Below, one piece after another: positions 56,380-63,687 of a stretch of 64,000 nt of DNA. How positions within the stretch are numbered: the first letter of the stretch is position 1; each line of letters starts with the position of its first letter. The notes under the pieces were generated by a model that saw only the letters and a list, made by a program, of their open reading frames with translations, had not been told where the DNA came from and made no database searches. Source of the stretch: Thalassoglobus polymorphus. Its GTDB lineage: Bacteria > Planctomycetota > Planctomycetia > Planctomycetales > Planctomycetaceae. The stretch spans positions 3,599,500-3,663,499 of the forward strand of contig NZ_CP036267.1 in the NCBI RefSeq assembly GCF_007744255.1, in the 5' to 3' direction. A program made the translations under genes and the position numbers.

Positions 56380-56440
56380 CTGAATTTGCTCTCTCAAACC
56401 TTGAGGAAAGCGACTATTCGAGAGTTTTTTGGACTGATTC
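56369..56440. repeat. Dispersed element, family B (diverged copy)
   Basis: GTTCCTGAAGCCTGAATTTG, CTCTCTCAAACCTTGAGGAA, AGCGACTATTCGAGAG and TTTTTTGGACTGATTC align in order with the reverse complement of the element at 44346-44422. It ends five bases before the fliM stop codon region and lies within the fliM-fliN gap. Confidence 0.75.
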
Positions 56441-56445
56441 AAAAA

Positions 56446-57333
56446 TCAATCATCAATCGCTTCGACCACCTGAAATCCAAGCCGAGGACCAACGGTGACC
56501 GGAGTGACTTTCCACTTTGGGCGTTCATCAATGGAAGCAATCAGTGGCTGAAATGCAGATTGATTCAACATCAAAACATCACCGTCCCAAAGTTCTGTAA
56601 TCTCGGACATTTTGAGTTCTACCGATCCCAACTCTACAACGATTTCCTTAGGAATATTTTCTGTAACAGCGACCATAGCTGCGAGATCATGATCAGAGGC
56701 TGGCAGAACAGTAGCGAACTCCTGAGAGATCTGATCTTCCAGGGGGTGCTTGGGCATTAGCCAGTGTAAAGTTTCTTCTCCATAGTCCGATGTGATGCGT
56801 ATTTTCGCGACGAGCAAGTCCGTCCCGTTCGCAAACATTCGCGCACGACGCGGCTTCTCTATGAACTCCTGATACGTAGTGGGAATCGGTTCAGTTCCGG
56901 GCCAGCTCTCGCTCATGGCATCAGAAATATTCTCGAACAGGATTTCGAGGATGGCGATTTCCGTTGGCGAAAAAGGAGTCGGCTTAGGCCAATCTTTGCC
57001 TTGAATATTCAAAACGTACTCAACAAGCACTCTTCCTAATCGTCCTGAAACGACGACCAGGCATGGCATGCCAGAGATCCCCAGACTGATCCGAGCTCCA
57101 ACACCATCCGCTGGAAGCTCTTGCATGGCTCGATGTTCCGTCACCGGTTCCATTGAATGTGCGTGAATCTGAAAATCATTTGTAATCAGTGTTTCCCAAC
57201 GTTCCTGTGTGCGAGTGCAAATTTCTGTGTGCCATTGCTGGAGGACACGGCTTGAACCAGCATTCGGGCGACGGGGCGTTTGAAAATCGAGTCTCTCAAA
57301 CATTTCTGCAAGGCCCTTTGCGTTACTGAACAT
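56446..57333 (-). CDS. fliM: Flagellar motor switch protein FliM, N-terminally shortened
   Basis: A 295-residue protein beginning MFSNAKGLAEMFERLDFQTP; the ATG overlaps the end of fliL (ATGTTCAGTAA), showing translational coupling. The middle domain (about 55-190, IAILEILFENISDAMSESWP) and the C-terminal SpoA domain (about 215-285, KEIVVELGSVELKMSEITEL, WDGDVLMLNQS) are FliM-like. The typical first residues with the EIDALL motif that binds phosphorylated CheY are missing, and I do not find the usual GGxG of the middle domain. The name relies on order and architecture. Confidence 0.85.
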   Translation of the reverse strand: MFSNAKGLAEMFERLDFQTPRRPNAGSSRVLQQWHTEICTRTQERWETLITNDFQIHAHSMEPVTEHRAMQELPADGVGARISLGISGMPCLVVVSGRLGRVLVEYVLNIQGKDWPKPTPFSPTEIAILEILFENISDAMSESWPGTEPIPTTYQEFIEKPRRARMFANGTDLLVAKIRITSDYGEETLHWLMPKHPLEDQISQEFATVLPASDHDLAAMVAVTENIPKEIVVELGSVELKMSEITELWDGDVLMLNQSAFQPLIASIDERPKWKVTPVTVGPRLGFQVVEAIDD

Positions 57334-57847
57334 TGAATTCTTCGAACAGAATGTCGTAGACACGATCATGGCCGTCCGAAAATAAGGTTGTGTTGAATTG
57401 ATTGCGGATTTCTCTACGAAGCATGTTCTGCCCCGCTTTGCCGCGAATTTCGTCTAAGGTCTTGTCTGAGAGATGGCTGAGTAACCAGTTTCTCAACACA
57501 AGTTTTTCCTTCTCAAGTAAAGCCTGAACCCTCTCTCTATCTTTCTGTTTGACCTGCAGAGACATCTTCAATCGCAGATAACGGTTCATCCGTCCTTCGT
57601 CGAGATTGACCGTTGACTCACCGAAAGAGACATAGGTCATGTCGTTCACTGAAATCGCATTGCGACTCTCCGGTGAACCGCCTGCTTTTGAGCCGGGCTC
57701 TAGTGCAAATAAATTCGGGAGCATAAAAGGAATGGCACTCCCTGCAGCGGCAGCTACGAGAAAAAAAATCATAAGGGTGAGGAAACCGACCCCAGATTTC
57801 CTCGGAACCTCATCTTCCTGGGGCTCATCGCTGATTTTCTGATTCAC
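57323..57847 (-). CDS. fliL: Flagellar basal-body-associated protein FliL
   Basis: A 174-residue inner-membrane protein. I start it at the GTG at 57847 (MNQKISDEPQEDEVPRKSGV), which has AGAAGGT upstream and gives a normal FliL length; the longer open frame upstream adds 40 residues unlike any FliL. One membrane helix (about 21-43, GFLTLMIFFLVAAAAG) precedes the periplasmic domain, with MNRYLRLKMSLQVKQKD and LRREIRNQFNTTL. FliL surrounds the stator units and supports torque. Its end overlaps fliM by 11 bases. It is the first gene of the leftward block. Confidence 0.88.
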   Translation of the reverse strand: MNQKISDEPQEDEVPRKSGVGFLTLMIFFLVAAAAGSAIPFMLPNLFALEPGSKAGGSPESRNAISVNDMTYVSFGESTVNLDEGRMNRYLRLKMSLQVKQKDRERVQALLEKEKLVLRNWLLSHLSDKTLDEIRGKAGQNMLRREIRNQFNTTLFSDGHDRVYDILFEEFNVQ

Positions 57848-58275
57848 TGGTTTACCTTCTGATCTCGTTGAATCATGAACGCTTCGGGAGAAGTGACGGA
57901 GAGCTGGGAATTGAAGGGAGAGAAAGGCCCACGTTGAGACTCTCTCAAGCTTCAATTTTGCACCCACAACTCAAAATCTATGTTGATCTTCTGACGCCCT
58001 GAAACGAGTCCTGTTCGACGTTTCGATTGACGTTTTGAATAGATGTTAAGACTTACCGGATTTATCGATCTGAGAAGGTTTTCCGATGAGGCAAAATGGA
58101 CGCGAGGAACGTTTGACTCGCCCAAAGAGCATTTCACCGCACGCTTGCGTAGAAACACGCACTGAAAGAGACGCAGTCGAAAACGAACCAACTTAGAGCC
58201 GTTGACCTGCTCCACAACGGCGGGAGTCCACTCATGTCAAGACTTCAACTGAGGAGAATATAAAACGTCCAAAGC
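57848..58275. other. 428-bp gap between the divergent flagellar blocks, left part
   Basis: Holds the promoter of the fliL block. An 87-codon frame (57952-58215, minus strand) is arginine-rich with no recognisable sequence, and I do not call it. No sigma-54 or clear sigma-28 box is visible in the leftward direction. Confidence 0.4.
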
Positions 58276-58447
58276 TAGAGCATCTTTGGAATTGGTTTGC
58301 AGGATCTACCTCGTGGCGAATAGCATTTCTACTAGAACCAGTCCGAAAACCTTTGGCACAGCCGCTTTTCTCAACACCTTGAGGGAGCAACTTCAAGTTT
58401 CAGGATCAGTTCTAGAAAAATGCGTTCTTCACGGGCACACTGCTCTG
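58276..58447. repeat. Family A element carrying a nested family B element
   Basis: Starts CTAGAGCATCTTTGGAATTG and runs through TACCTCGTGGCGAATAGCAT to ACTAGA at 58331. It resumes at TCTAGA (58411) with AAAATGCGTTCTTCACGGGC and ends TGCTCTGA. Removing 58335-58414 restores a continuous element nearly identical to the reverse complement of the copy at 34114-34217 around the join. Confidence 0.9.
58333..58414. repeat. Family B element nested in a family A element, TA-flanked
   Basis: TA-GAACCAGTCCGAAAAC to TCAGGATCAGTTC-TA, 78 bp between the TA pairs. Nearly identical to 44346-44422. The uninterrupted family A copies have a single CTAGA here, so the flanking TA pair fits a target-site duplication. 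Confidence 0.9.
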
Positions 58448-58613
58448 AGTCATGCTTGATGACGTCGAAAGAATTTCCGCCCTTCCCGGAAAGCTCTTCC
58501 GCCTCTCAGTCTGAACGTTGCGACCCTCATTACCGGGGTGAACTCGACAAGTCATTAAACCGTCAAGCTTTATCGCCACACGAAGAGGATGTCGGGAAGA
58601 AGTTTTTTGACTC

Positions 58614-58629
58614 TGGCACACTCTGTGCA
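58614..58629 (+). promoter_or_regulatory. Sigma-54-like promoter of the flgF-flgJ operon
   Basis: TGGCAC-ACTCT-GTGCA differs from TGGCAC-N5-TTGCA only at the first T of the -12 box; the GG and GC are correctly spaced. It lies 35 bases before the flgF ATG and reads rightward. Confidence 0.6.
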
Positions 58630-58664
58630 AATGCTCAAGTGAATGACTGGAAAGGAATTCACTC

Positions 58665-59420
58665 ATGCTTCACGGAGTTTACGGAGCCGCCGTCACGATG
58701 GACGGCGCGGCGCGGCAGCACGAACACATTGCGAAGAATCTGGCTCATGCACAGATTCCGGGATATCGACGTACTCAGCTGACACAAGGGACGTTCGACG
58801 ACAGTCTGCAAGAGACAACGGCCGACCTCATTGCCCGTTCGTCAGCTGGAACTCGCGGTCTGGAGGAGTCTCACGATTTCACAACCGGGCCGCTCGAACA
58901 GACGGACCGTCCGTTGGACATCGCTATTCAAGGAGAAGGGTTCTTTGTGATCGGTGAACGGGACGAACCACTCTATACACGCAATGGGTCATTTACCATC
59001 GACCAGCAGGGAAACATTGTCACAAAAGATGGGCGAACTCTTCAGGGGACCAATGGCCCCATGACCCTACCGATCAACACGGTCGTTGAAGACATCGCTG
59101 TTGATCAATCCGGGCGAGTCTCTGTCAATCAGATTGAACTCGGGCGAATCAAAATCGTCCAGTTTGAAGACAATGAAAAACTGGTCAACGTCGGTACGAC
59201 CCTCTTTCGAAATCCCAACGAATCTGGTTCAGAGATCACACAGTTGGATGTGCAGAACACTCGCGTCCAACAAGGGAGTCTCGAGAAGTCAAACGTCCAC
59301 CCTGTGCAAGAACTTGTTGAACTCATCGCTGTGCAACGTCGCTACGACGCTGCCTCGCGCACGCTTCGAACTCTCATGAGAACTGTTGAACAACGCATCA
59401 ACCTGCAACGAGGAACTTAA
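58665..59420 (+). CDS. flgF: Flagellar basal-body rod protein FlgF-like
   Basis: A 251-residue rod protein. The N-terminal helix MLHGVYGAAVTMDGAARQHE (followed by HIAKNLAHAQIPGYRR) and the C-terminal helix VQELVELIAVQRRYDAASRT form the coiled-coil D0 domain common to all axial rod proteins. The segment LDIAIQGEGFFVIGERDEPL followed by YTRNGSFTIDQQGN is the FlgF/FlgG/FlgE signature. Its size and place before flgG suggest FlgF, the proximal rod, rather than FlgG. AAAGGAA precedes the ATG. The promoter at 58614-58629 probably drives this gene and those downstream. It ends two bases before flgG. Confidence 0.88.
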   Translation: MLHGVYGAAVTMDGAARQHEHIAKNLAHAQIPGYRRTQLTQGTFDDSLQETTADLIARSSAGTRGLEESHDFTTGPLEQTDRPLDIAIQGEGFFVIGERDEPLYTRNGSFTIDQQGNIVTKDGRTLQGTNGPMTLPINTVVEDIAVDQSGRVSVNQIELGRIKIVQFEDNEKLVNVGTTLFRNPNESGSEITQLDVQNTRVQQGSLEKSNVHPVQELVELIAVQRRYDAASRTLRTLMRTVEQRINLQRGT

Positions 59421-59422
59421 TC

Positions 59423-60220
59423 ATGCTTCGCGGACTTTACACCAGCGCCATCGGGATGAAAGCACAGGAACTGCTGCTTGATAACACAGCGAATAACCTG
59501 GCAAATGTCAACACGACCGGATTCAAACGCAGCCACCTCGACTTCGCGGACTTGCTGTATTCGACGCTGCAACAACCCGGAACTGAAGTCGCTGCCGGAC
59601 AGGTTGCTCCGACTGGATTGCAAATTGGAAGCGGGGTCCGTGCTACCGGAACAACAAAAGTCTTTACTCCAGGAACTTTTGAACAGACTGGAAATTCGCT
59701 CGATGTTGCCATCGAAGGTGACGGTTTCTTCAAGGTTCAACTTCCCAATGGTGAAGTCCGCTATACACGAGACGGAGCGTTTCGGCTGGATAACAACGGG
59801 CAATTGGTGACCACAAATGGATACCTGCTCGATGCTGGAATCACCGTTCAGGACGGCATCAGCATCACGAAACTCAACATTGGCGAAGATGGAACGGTCA
59901 GCGGCGTGCTGGAAGGTTCTCCCCAGTCGGCGGTGCAACTCGGTCAACTTCAACTGGCCCGCTTTCTCAATCCTGCTGGACTTTCCAGCGAAGGGGGCAA
60001 CCTCTACGCAGCCACTCCTGCATCTGGAAATGAAGTATTGAGCAATCCGGGAGATGAGGGAGTCGGGATACTTCGGCAGGGATTTCTTGAGGGTTCGAAT
60101 GTCGAAGTCGTTACCGAGTTGATCTCACTCATTTCAGCCCAACGGGCCTATGAGATCAATTCTCGTGCAATTCGAGCAGGCGATGAAATGCTCTCAACGA
60201 CATCAGACATCGTACGGTAG
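59423..60220 (+). CDS. flgG: Flagellar distal rod protein FlgG
   Basis: A 265-residue protein matching the standard FlgG length of about 260. MLRGLYTSAIGMKAQELLLD followed by NTANNLANVNTTGFKRSHLD is the typical N-terminus, LDVAIEGDGFFKVQLPNGEV and RYTRDGAFRLDNNGQLVT the core, and EGSNVEVVTELISLISAQRA followed by YEINSRAI the C-terminus. The extra loop GLQIGSGVRATGTTKVFTPG is the FlgG-specific sequence that sets distal rod structure. It follows flgF by two bases. Confidence 0.95.
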   Translation: MLRGLYTSAIGMKAQELLLDNTANNLANVNTTGFKRSHLDFADLLYSTLQQPGTEVAAGQVAPTGLQIGSGVRATGTTKVFTPGTFEQTGNSLDVAIEGDGFFKVQLPNGEVRYTRDGAFRLDNNGQLVTTNGYLLDAGITVQDGISITKLNIGEDGTVSGVLEGSPQSAVQLGQLQLARFLNPAGLSSEGGNLYAATPASGNEVLSNPGDEGVGILRQGFLEGSNVEVVTELISLISAQRAYEINSRAIRAGDEMLSTTSDIVR

Positions 60221-60259
60221 AGCAGCATGCCATTCCGTCTGCGCATGTAGCTGACTGCG

Positions 60260-60301
60260 ATGCCCGTGATGCTGGGTGTCATGCCCGTGAAACTGAGTGT
60301 C
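60260..60301 (+). repeat. Two 21-bp tandem repeats before flgA
   Basis: ATGCCCGTGATGCTGGGTGT plus C (60260-60280) and ATGCCCGTGAAACTGAGTGT plus C (60281-60301) are similar, with a third partial unit ATGCCTG. Each starts with ATG in the flgA frame, giving several possible starts. Confidence 0.8.
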
Positions 60302-60328
60302 ATGCCTGAAAATGAATTGAAAAAACGG

Positions 60329-61354
60329 ATGTTTCAACAGATGACTTTCTCGATGAAATTTGGATTCATTGTTCTGATTTTCGGATCGTTTTGCCTGCCA
60401 GTCATTGCCCAGGACGAGACGGTGCAAATTACACTCGCTCCAAATGTTTTGCTCAACCGGCTCGATGTCACGCTTGGTGATGTCGCGCAGGTTCGCGGGG
60501 GTGATTCAGTTCAGTTGCGGCGGATCAGAAGCATTGACTTGCAAAGACTCGACGATGAGAAGAGCTGTATCCTTTCAGCGGAGTTTATTCGCTTGCGATT
60601 GATCCTCGCGAATTACACTGAGGACAAATTGCAATTCCGGGGGGCCGATCAGGTAATCGTCCAGCTCGACGAACGGACAGCATCCATTGAACAAATTCTT
60701 CAACAGGCAATCGAACAGGCTGTCTCGGACCGAGTGGAATATCCCATCAGTTCAGTTCAGGTTCGGATTCTGCAACCGATTCAACGACACTGGGGGATCA
60801 ATGCGAGCCAACTTGTGACGCTCACGCCCAAAATCATACTTCCAGAGGGATCTATTCTGGGTCGGCAATCGATTGTCGTACATATTTATGATCGTGAGCA
60901 TCTTTACGCGACGCGGTCGGTCCCGTGTGAAATTGCCATCCTGCAAGATGAGTTACGACTCACAAGACATGTGGCTCGCGGAGAGGTTATTTCAGTCGAA
61001 AACACAGTGCTCAAGGAGCGTTTTCTAACCTCATCTGCAGGACATCTCACGCTGAAAAACGCTCTGGGACGCCGCGTGCGAAGGCCCATGGAAGTTGGAG
61101 AGCGTCTCAGCTCACATGACTTACTTCCGGAAAATGAAAACACGAATAGCGACCTTGTCATCAAGTCACGATCAGCGATTCGGCTGATTGCAAAGATGGG
61201 GCGACTCGAAATCACCGTCCCCATGGCAGAAGCGCTCCAATCCGGAAGAGTTGGGCAAATCATTCGAGTGAAGAATCTGCAATCAAATCGAATCGTCAAC
61301 GCGAGAGTCGTCAACGCGGAAGAAGCTGTCGTTGATTTGGGGTTTAGAAAATAG
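60329..61354 (+). CDS. flgA: Flagellar P-ring assembly chaperone FlgA
   Basis: About 341 residues if started at 60329 (MFQQMTFSMKFGFIVLIFGS); in-frame ATGs at 60260, 60281, 60302, 60341 and 60353 leave the true start open. The stretch MKFGFIVLIFGSFCLPVIAQ is the signal peptide. The C-terminal FlgA/SAF part has DELRLTRHVARGEVISVENT, LKNALGRRVRRPMEVGERLS and GRLEITVPMAEALQSGRVGQ followed by IIRVKNLQSNRIVNARVV. FlgA guides FlgI ring assembly in the periplasm. It is longer than E. coli FlgA (about 220), with an extra N-terminal domain (about 35-165). It sits before flgH and flgI as in many operons. Confidence 0.88.
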   Translation: MFQQMTFSMKFGFIVLIFGSFCLPVIAQDETVQITLAPNVLLNRLDVTLGDVAQVRGGDSVQLRRIRSIDLQRLDDEKSCILSAEFIRLRLILANYTEDKLQFRGADQVIVQLDERTASIEQILQQAIEQAVSDRVEYPISSVQVRILQPIQRHWGINASQLVTLTPKIILPEGSILGRQSIVVHIYDREHLYATRSVPCEIAILQDELRLTRHVARGEVISVENTVLKERFLTSSAGHLTLKNALGRRVRRPMEVGERLSSHDLLPENENTNSDLVIKSRSAIRLIAKMGRLEITVPMAEALQSGRVGQIIRVKNLQSNRIVNARVVNAEEAVVDLGFRK

Positions 61355-61397
61355 ATTTTGATGCCCTGAATCGCTGATTCCCTCGATACATGGACGC

Positions 61398-61505
61398 ATA
61401 TTTTTGGAGAGGTGACAGACCGAATCTTACATTGCTGTTCGGGTTCCACCTCGTAGGATGCATCTATGAAATCATGAAAGTGACCTTCACGGGCACAACG
61501 AGCAT
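61398..61505. repeat. Dispersed palindromic element, family A (decayed copy)
   Basis: GGGTTCCACCTCGTAGGATG, then GAAAGTGACCTTCACGGGCA and CAACGAGCATCG, align with GGTTCTGCCTCGTGGCGAAC, AAATGCGTTCTTCACGGGC and ACGGTAGAGCA of the better copies. It lies in the flgA-flgH gap. The left boundary is uncertain. Confidence 0.5.
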
Positions 61506-61529
61506 CGAAAACACTTTCAAGAATTCTTA

Positions 61530-62180
61530 ATGAAAAAGTTGATCATGATTCACTTACACAAACCATTCTTGCTCGTTCTGGTTTTAACCATGACGTCCTT
61601 AAGTGAGGGAACGTCCCTTCAGGCTGAGTCGATCTGGGCTCGAAGGACGGACGAAAACTCGCTGTTATTTTTTGATACTCGAGCTCGTCGAGTTGGTGAT
61701 TTGGTCACCGTACTCGTTTCGCAATCGACCGACGTCGACAGTCGTGAAGACCGTGCAATGAAAAAATCGACGCAGGCTGGGACCAAGTTTGACTTCGACG
61801 CTGAAACTGGTGGCGGACTCGGAACAAAGGCAGCTAACGCCGCTTTCGATCTAAACTCGACTTCGAATCGAGAGTTTGATGGCGGAAGCAACTACCGTAG
61901 CGAACAGGGATTTACTGACCGAATTACCGCGACCGTCACAGAAGTTCTGCCGAACGGAAACCTCGTGATCTCCGGACAACGGAATGTTCAAGTCGCCGGT
62001 GAACTGCGAGCTTTGACCCTGTCAGGAGTAATCCGTCCCATTGACCTTACACCTCAGAACACTGTGAATTCTCGCTACATCTCTGATTTTCATTTGACCT
62101 ATGAAGGAGCCGGGCCAACACAATCCTTCACGCGACAAGGCTGGCTTGGCAGATCAGTGAATAAGTTATGGCCCTTTTAG
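61530..62180 (+). CDS. flgH: Flagellar L-ring protein FlgH, apparently without lipobox
   Basis: A 216-residue outer-membrane ring protein. Signal peptide near residues 10-32 (FLLVLVLTMTSLSEGTSLQA, cut after AES or similar). Family stretches are SIWARRTDENSLLFFDTRAR, RVGDLVTVLVSQSTDVDSRE, GQRNVQVAGELRALTLSGVI and VNSRYISDFHLTYEGAG. Well-studied FlgH proteins are lipoproteins with a Cys at the cleavage site; here there is no cysteine in the signal region. The ring may be anchored differently in this organism. The gene precedes flgI. Confidence 0.92.
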   Translation: MKKLIMIHLHKPFLLVLVLTMTSLSEGTSLQAESIWARRTDENSLLFFDTRARRVGDLVTVLVSQSTDVDSREDRAMKKSTQAGTKFDFDAETGGGLGTKAANAAFDLNSTSNREFDGGSNYRSEQGFTDRITATVTEVLPNGNLVISGQRNVQVAGELRALTLSGVIRPIDLTPQNTVNSRYISDFHLTYEGAGPTQSFTRQGWLGRSVNKLWPF

Positions 62181-62329
62181 AGCCTTTTCCGAATTGGATC
62201 TACGCTATGACAGAGAATGAAACGAAAGCTCTACAAAACACGTAACAGGTGAGTCTCCGATGCAAACCGAAGACTGATCCTACTTCGCCGCCGTTCTCTC
62301 ACTTTTCTTATTTCGATGCCGAGGTATTT

Positions 62330-63454
62330 ATGTTTCGTCGATCTTTCATCTTCAACCTCTTCCTCGTGACGGGTCTGATGGGTACATCGAAACTCGCAGC
62401 TGACGTCCGAATCGGCGACCTGACAAATGTCGCAGGTGTCCGAAAGAATCAACTCGTCGGAATGGGGCTGGTCACGGGGCTCAACGGGACCGGTGGAAAA
62501 AGTCCTGTCACTCGGCGATTCGCGATGAACATGCTTCAGCGATTTGGTGTCCGTTCCGATCCTGATTTACGTGCCCGCATTGAGAATGACACCGCGCAAA
62601 AGACAGACAATATCTCGGTCGTTACCGTGACTGCTAACCTTGACAGCTTCTCAAAAGAGGGGACAGCGATTGATGTTCTCGTTTCGACTTTTGACGATGC
62701 TGAAAGCTTACAAGGTGGACAACTCATTCTCACTCCCCTTTTTGGGGCAGATGGTCAAGTGTACGCAGTCGCCTCTGGCCCGATATCAATTGGAGGCTTC
62801 AGTTTTAGTGGTGAGAGTGCCAGAGTTCAAAAGAATCACCCAACTACAGGACGAATCCCTAACGGCGCGACCGTGGAACTGGAAACCTGCTCGGAACTGG
62901 GAACAGACGGGAGGGTCCAATTTCTTCTCAATTCCCCCAGTTATGAAACCGCTCGAAGAACAGCGAACGCAATCAATCAAGTTTATCCGCAATCTGCATT
63001 CGCCACGGATGCTGCAACGATTGATGTCATCATTCCGTTTTCGTTGCAAAGTACGGTCAGTGATTTCGTTGCAACTCTGAGTAATCTGACTGTAACTCCT
63101 GACGTTCCTGCCAAAGTCGTCATCAATGAGCGAACAGGAACCGTCGTCATCGGTGAACACGTCCAACTTTCACGCGTACTGATAACACACGCGAACCTGG
63201 TTGTTTCCACTGTAGAAACACCGTTAGTCGCACAACCTGCTCCATTTAGTCAGGGTGAAACGGTCGTTGTGCCGAGAACGGAAGTGATGGTCGAGGAAGA
63301 AGACAATCCAGTTTCGATCATTGAACCAACGACGACTGTCGGCGAACTGGCTCAGGCGTTAAATGCCCTGGGAGTCGCCCCGCGTGATTTGAGTTCCATC
63401 TTCCAACAACTGAAAGAGTCTGGTGCGCTGCATGCAGAACTGGAGATGAAGTGA
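62330..63454 (+). CDS. flgI: Flagellar P-ring protein FlgI
   Basis: A 374-residue periplasmic ring protein, close to the usual 365. The ATG at 62330 has GAGG six bases before it and begins a clean signal peptide (MFRRSFIFNLFLVTGLMGTS, cut near LAA); an upstream start would add 27 unrelated residues. The opening VRIGDLTNVAGVRKNQLVGM and GLVTGLNGTGGKSPVTRR is nearly invariant in the family. DNISVVTVTANLDSFSKEGT, AIDVLVSTFDDAESLQGGQL and the final VGELAQALNALGVAPRDLSS also fit. FlgI forms the peptidoglycan-level bushing with FlgA's help. Confidence 0.95.
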   Translation: MFRRSFIFNLFLVTGLMGTSKLAADVRIGDLTNVAGVRKNQLVGMGLVTGLNGTGGKSPVTRRFAMNMLQRFGVRSDPDLRARIENDTAQKTDNISVVTVTANLDSFSKEGTAIDVLVSTFDDAESLQGGQLILTPLFGADGQVYAVASGPISIGGFSFSGESARVQKNHPTTGRIPNGATVELETCSELGTDGRVQFLLNSPSYETARRTANAINQVYPQSAFATDAATIDVIIPFSLQSTVSDFVATLSNLTVTPDVPAKVVINERTGTVVIGEHVQLSRVLITHANLVVSTVETPLVAQPAPFSQGETVVVPRTEVMVEEEDNPVSIIEPTTTVGELAQALNALGVAPRDLSSIFQQLKESGALHAELEMK

Positions 63455-63458
63455 GGCT

Positions 63459-63578
63459 TTGAGCAGATTTGCGCCTTCTCGACTGGCGAAGAAACGTCCT
63501 TTCGATACAGACACGGACATCGATCTCAACGACACCGATCTCAACGACATGGCCCCCTACGACATCGACCGATTCTAA
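63459..63578 (+). CDS. Possible 39-codon Asp-rich micro-ORF between flgI and flgJ
   Basis: A TTG-started frame with GAGG two bases upstream encodes a basic start (SRFAPSRLAKKRPF) and an Asp-rich end (DTDTDIDLNDTDLNDMAPYD). The Asp part contains an internal 15-base direct repeat (GATCTCAACGACA-like units). The spacing of the ribosome site is too short and there is no family support, so it may be a chance frame within the gap. Confidence 0.2.
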   Translation: MSRFAPSRLAKKRPFDTDTDIDLNDTDLNDMAPYDIDRF

Positions 63579-63687
63579 AACACTTAAGAGCTGAGCCCGC
63601 TCCCCTCCCCTACTTCTCGTTCGGTGACCTCAATTCTCTGAACGTTTCAATATCAGAATTCTCGAATCTCAAATCAATCAAAGAATT

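Noticed and set aside
57952-58215. 87-codon minus-strand frame upstream of fliL
   Set aside because: Arginine-rich, no homology recognised, and it lies in a gap that must contain the fliL promoter.
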